Below, piece by piece: positions 60,101-64,000 of a DNA stretch of 64,000 nt. The translations under genes and the position numbers were made by a program. The notes under the pieces were generated by a model. It was not told the DNA's origin. It saw only the letters and a program-made list of their open reading frames with translations, and searched no databases. Source of the DNA: Colletes latitarsis. Taxonomy: Eukaryota > Arthropoda > Insecta > Hymenoptera > Colletidae. The DNA lies in NCBI RefSeq assembly GCF_051014445.1, contig NW_027488368.1:20496001-20560000 (forward strand). Direction: 5' to 3'. How positions within the stretch are numbered: position 1 is the stretch's first letter; each line of letters starts with the position of its first letter.

Positions 60101-62092
60101 CTTTCGCGTTTTTCACATACTTGTTGAACAGATCCTGGGTTTTTTCTGGTTTGGATCACGTAGTAGTGTGGTACCACACTGAAACAGTCCATTAAACCTG
60201 GTTTCGCTTAATATTTTAGAGGATAACGCATGTAAGGTCTAGGTTAGGTCTGGGATTTGCTCTCATCAGGCTCATTCTTTCGCATATTTCTCATACTTGA
60301 TGGCTAGATCCTCGGTTTTTTCTGGTTTGGATCACGTAGTAATGTGGTACCACACTGAAACAGTCGATTAAACCTGGTTTCGATCAATATTTTAGAGGAT
60401 AACGCAAGTTAAGTCTGGGATTGGTCTGGGATTTGACCTCATCAGACTCATACTTTCGCACACTTCACATACTCGTTGAACAGATCCTGGGTTATTTTCT
60501 GGTTTGGATCAGATAGTAATGTGGTACCACACTGAAACAGTCGATTAAACCAGGTTTCGATCAATATTTTTGAGGATAACGCATATAAGGTCTAGGTTAG
60601 GTCTGGGATTTGCTCTCATCAGGCTCATTCATTCGCATATTTCTCATACTTGATGGCTAGATCCTGGGCTTTTTCTGGATTGCATCACGTAGTAATGTAG
60701 TACCACACTGAAACAGACAATGAAACCTGGTTTCTATCAATATTTTAGAGGAGAACGCATGTTAGGTCTAGGTAAGGCCTGAGATTTGCTCTCATCAGGC
60801 ACATTCTTTCGCATATTTCTCATACTTCATGGCTAGATCCAGGGCTTTATCTGAATTGCCTCACGTAGTAAAGTGGTACCACACTGAAACATTCAATGAA
60901 ACCTGGTTTCGATCAATATTTTAGAGGATAACGCATGTTAGGTCTAGGTTAGGCCTGGGATTTTCACTCATCAGACTCATACTTTCGCATTCTTCACATA
61001 CTTGTTGAACGGATCCTGGGTTTTTTCTGGTTTGGATCACGTAGTAATGTGGGGCCACACTGAAACATTCAATGAAACCTGGTCTGGATAAATATTTTAG
61101 AGGATAACGCATCTTAGGTCTGGGTTAGGTCTAAGATTTGCCCTCATCAGGCTCACAGTTTAGCGTTTTTCACATACTTGTTGAACAGATCCTGGGTTTT
61201 TTCTGGTTTGGATCACGAAGTAGTGTGGTACCACACTGAAACAGTCCATTAAACCTGGTTTCGTTCAATATTTTAGAGGATAACGCATGATAGGTCTAGG
61301 TTAGGTCTGGGATTTGCTGTCATCAGCCCCTCATTCTTTCGCATATTTCTCATACTTGATGGCTAGATCCTGGGTTTTTTCTCGTTTTGATCACGTAGTA
61401 ATCAGGTACCACAATGAAACATTCAATTAAACCTGGTCTTGATAAAAATTTTACAGAATAACGCATGTTAGGTCTGGGTTAGGTCTAGGATTTGCCCTCA
61501 TCAGGCTCATACTTTCGCATATTTCTCATACTTCATGGCTAGATCCTGGGCTATTTTTCGGTTTGGATCACGTAGTAATGTGGTACCACACTGAAACAGT
61601 CAATTAAATCTGGTTTTGATCAATATTTTAGAGAATAATTCATGTTAGGTCTAGCTTAGGCCTGGGATTTACCCTCATCAGGGTGATACTGTCGCAGTTT
61701 TAACATACTTGTTGAACGGATCCTGGGTTTTTTCTGGTTTTGTTCACGTAGTAATGTGGTACCACACCGAAACATTCAATTAAACCTGGTCTTGATAAAT
61801 ATTTTAGAGGATAACGCATGTTAGGTTTGGGTTAGGTCTAGGATTTGCCCTCATCAGGCTCATACCTTCGCATATTTCTCATACTTCATGGCTAGATCCT
61901 GGGCTGTTTCTGGATTGTATAACGTAGTAATGTGGTACCACGCTGAAACAGTCGATTAAACCTGGTTTCGATCAATATTTTAGAGGATAACGCAAGTTAA
62001 GTCTGGGATAGGTCTGGGATTTGACCTCATCAGACTCATACTTTCGCATTCTTCACATACTTGTTGAACGGATCCTGGGTTTTTTCTGGTTT
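57195..62092. repeat. 85-monomer-offset duplication, copy 2 (~4.9 kb)
   Basis: The partner of 42226-47123. The left join lies in a monomer whose left half comes from the 49.3-49.4-kb block and right half from the 42.2-kb block (CTGAAACAGTCGATTAAACC). Private changes seen include CACCTAGTAG (about 59101), TTAGCGGATAAC (about 59864), GATCCTCGG (about 60308) and TATAACGTAG (about 61918). Confidence 0.9.
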
Positions 62093-62246
62093 GGATCACG
62101 TAGTAATCTGGGACCACACTGAAACAGTCGACTAAACCTGGTTTCGATCAATATTTTAGAGGATAACGCATGTTAGGTCTAGGTTAGGCCTGGGATTTTC
62201 CCTCATCAGACTCATACTTTCGCATTCTTCACATACTTGTTGAACG
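59427..62246. repeat. 16-monomer tandem duplication, copy 1 (2820 bp)
   Basis: Exactly 2820 bp separates the words AGTGTGGTACC...GGTTAGGATC at 59461 and 62281, and the 63-codon minus-strand frames at 60921 and 63741. Copy 2 starts in a monomer whose left part reads CGCATTCTTC instead of CGCGTTTTTC. Confidence 0.88.
61644..61819. repeat. Most diverged monomer type, copy 3
   Basis: Offset 14969 bp from copy 1, with the same flanks (GTTAGGTTTGGGTTAGG follows). It has the CACACCGAAAC form, like copy 2. Confidence 0.88.
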
Positions 62247-64000
62247 GATCCTGGGTTTTTTCTGGTTTGGATCACGTAGTAGTGTGGTACCACACTGAAA
62301 CAGTCCATTAAACCTGGTTAGGATCAATATTTTAGAGGATAACGCATGTTAGGTCTAGGTTAGGTCTGGGATTTTCACTCATCAGACTCATACTTTCGCA
62401 TTCTTCACATACTTGTTGAACGGATCCTGGGTTTTTTCTGGTTTGGATCACGTAGTAATGTGGTACCACACTGAAACAGTCGATTAAACCTGGTTTCGAT
62501 CAAAATTTTAGAGGATAACGCATGTTAGGTCTGGGTTAGGTCTTGGATTTGCCCTCATCGGGCTCATTCTTTCCCATATTTCTCAAACTTGATGGCTAGA
62601 TCCTGGGCTTTTTCTGGATTGCGTCACGTAGTAATGTGGTACCACACTGAAACATTCAATTAAACCTGGTCTTGATAAATATTTTAGAGGATAACGCATG
62701 TTAGGTCTGGGTTTGGTCTAGGATTTGCCCTCATCAGGCTCATACTTTCGCATATTTCTCATACTTCATGGCTAGATCCTTTGCTTTTTCTGGATTGTAT
62801 CACGTAGTAATGAAGTACAACACTGAAACAGTCAATTGAACCTGGTTTCCATCAATATCTTAGAGGACAACGCAAGCTAGGTCTGGGATAGGTCTTGGAC
62901 TTGCCCTCATCAGGCTCATACTTTCGCGTTTTTCACATACTTGTTGAACAGATCCTGGGTTTTTTCTGGTTTGGATCACGTAGTAGTGTGGTACCACACT
63001 GAAACAGTCCATTAAACCTGGTTTCGCTTAATATTTTAAAGGATAACGCATGTAAGGTCTAGGTTAGGTCTGGGATTTGCTCTCATCAGGCTCATTCTTT
63101 CGCATATTTCTCATACTTGATGGCTAGATCCTGGGTTTTTTCTGGTTTGGGTCACGTAGTAATGTGGTACCACACTGAAACAGTCGATTAAACCTGGTTT
63201 CGATCAATATTTTAGAGGACAACGCAAGTTAAGTCTGGGATTGGTCTGGGATTTGACCTCATCAGACTCATACTTTCGCACACTTCACATACTCGTTGAA
63301 CAGATCCTGGGTTATTTTCTGGTTTGGATCACATAGTAATGTGGTACCACACTGAAACAGTTGATTAAACCAGGTTTCGATCAATATTTTTGAGGATAAC
63401 GCATATAAGGTCTAGGTTAGGTCTGGGATTTGCTCTCATCAGGCTCATTCATTCGCATATTTCTCATACTTGATGGCTAGATCCTGGGCTTTTTCTGGAT
63501 TGCATCACGTAGTAATGTAGTACCACACTGAAACAGACAATGAAACCTGGTTTCTATCAATATTTTAGAGGAGAACGCATGTTAGGTCTAGGTAAGGCCT
63601 GAGATTTGCTCTCATCAGGCACATTCTTTCGCATATTTCTCATACTTCATGGCTAGATCCTGGGCTTTTTCTGGATTGCCTCACGTAGTAAAGTGGTACC
63701 ACACTGAAACATTCAATGAAACCTGGTTTCGATCAATATTTTAGAGGATAACGCATGTTAGGTCTAGGTTAGGCCTGGGATTTTCACTCATCAGACTCAT
63801 ACTTTCGCATTCTTCACATACTTGTTGAACGGATCCTGGGTTTTTTCTGGTTTGGATCACGTAGTAATGTGGGGCCACACTGAAACATTCAATGAAACCT
63901 GGTCTGGATAAATATTTTAGAGGATAACGCATCTTTGGTCTGGGTTAGGTCTAAGATTTGCCCTCATCAGGCTCACAGTTTAGCGTTTTTCACATACTTG
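62247..64000. repeat. 16-monomer tandem duplication, copy 2 (runs off the edge)
   Basis: It follows 59427 onward to the last base. Differences include GGTTTGGGTCACG (about 63148), GAGGACAACGCAAG (about 63216) and GATCCTGGGCTTTTTCTGGATTGC (about 63657), where copy 1 reads GATCCAGGGCTTTATCTG. The last resembles the 57.68-kb version, suggesting a small patch. Confidence 0.87.

Larger units (their letters stand above)
1..64000. repeat. Satellite DNA array, ~176-bp monomer, whole window
   Basis: Head-to-tail copies of one monomer fill the window from first to last base. GTTAGG starts at 5, 181, 357, 534, 710 and 885, and measured spacings elsewhere are also 175-177 bp. Recognisable landmarks in order are a GTTAGGTCTAGGTTAGG-like start, CTCATCAG, CTTTCGCA, GATCCTGGG, a T-tract followed by CTGG, ATCACGTAGTAATG, a GTGGTACCAC palindrome or its decayed form, CTGAAACA, AAACCTGGTTT and AATATTTTAGAGGATAAC. 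Orientation never flips. No gap, transposon or unique stretch longer than a few bases was seen. Such long arrays with higher-order structure are known from centromeric and pericentromeric heterochromatin of eukaryotes; that location is inference here. Confidence 0.98.
41000..64000. repeat. Patchwork satellite domain with nested 9-, 16-, 18-, 26-, 44-, 48- and 85-monomer offsets
   Basis: Blocks of 1-5 kb recur at several offsets, all close to multiples of 176 bp: 1585 (47379 to 48964), 2820 (59461 to 62281), 3170 (50533 to 53703), 4581 (46675 to 51256), 7749 (47011 to 54760), 8455 (43432 to 51887) and 14969 (43432 to 58401). Domain markers include GGTAGACGTGTGG, GTGGGGCCACACTG, CATATAAGGTC, ACTCCTCGAAC, GTACCTCACTG and GATCAAAATTTTAG. 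The array runs off the right edge still in phase. Confidence 0.85.

Noticed and set aside
1..64000. CRISPR array
   Set aside because: The whole 176-bp unit is repeated; there are no short repeats separated by unrelated spacers.
1..64000. Identity with the honey-bee AluI satellite, whose unit is also about 176 bp
   Set aside because: Only the length agrees from memory. Most monomers here lack an AGCT site, and I cannot compare sequences, so the species is left unassigned.
1..64000. Telomeric array
   Set aside because: TTAGG-like words occur only at the monomer start, once or twice per 176 bp, and are degenerate; there is no run of telomere repeats.

Overview
The whole 64-kb window is one uninterrupted tandem satellite array. 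A monomer of about 176 bp (175-177 bp in the copies I measured) repeats head to tail, always in the same orientation, roughly 360 times. I see no unique DNA, no convincing protein gene, no RNA gene, no transposon and no CRISPR array. This is eukaryotic satellite DNA of the kind found in centromeric or pericentromeric heterochromatin. The species cannot be named from the sequence. Each monomer opens with TTAGG/TAGG-like words, which resemble the arthropod telomere unit TTAGG, but that is only a weak hint.

I use the phase in which a monomer starts at GTTAGG. Two broad monomer classes occur. Class P carries GTTGAAC-N-GATCC followed by a T-tract and CTGGTTTG. Class Q carries CATATTTCTCATACTT, then ATGGCTAGATCC, then CTGGATTG. 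They do not alternate strictly, and many monomers are P/Q or type/type hybrids joined without loss of the 176-bp phase.

Layout. (1) 1-2999: a mixed flank of rearranged monomers. (2) 3000-12335: a clear higher-order repeat (HOR) with a 15-monomer unit of 2642 bp. Two full units (3000, 5642) are followed by a 9-mer (8284) and a 14-mer (9870) derivative. Its monomers are called m1-m15 here. (3) 12336 to about 26.4 kb: shortened HOR derivatives of 6, 11, 9, 10, 8, 9, 6, 5 and 10 monomers, each starting at the m1 landmark, and themselves duplicated as 20-mer, 6-mer and 10-mer blocks. (4) About 26.4-41 kb: a different monomer order, dominated by two copies of a roughly 5-kb block offset by 7.57-7.75 kb (43-44 monomers). 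(5) About 41-64 kb: a patchwork with repeat offsets of 1585, 2820, 3170, 4581, 7749, 8455 and 14969 bp, all near-integer multiples of 176.

The main interest is evolutionary. The array preserves a readable series of unequal exchanges, deletions and one conversion-like patch, with many breakpoints recognisable as hybrid monomers. Any function, such as a centromere, is inference and cannot be shown from sequence alone. No number here comes from a computed alignment; offsets were obtained by locating shared marker words.
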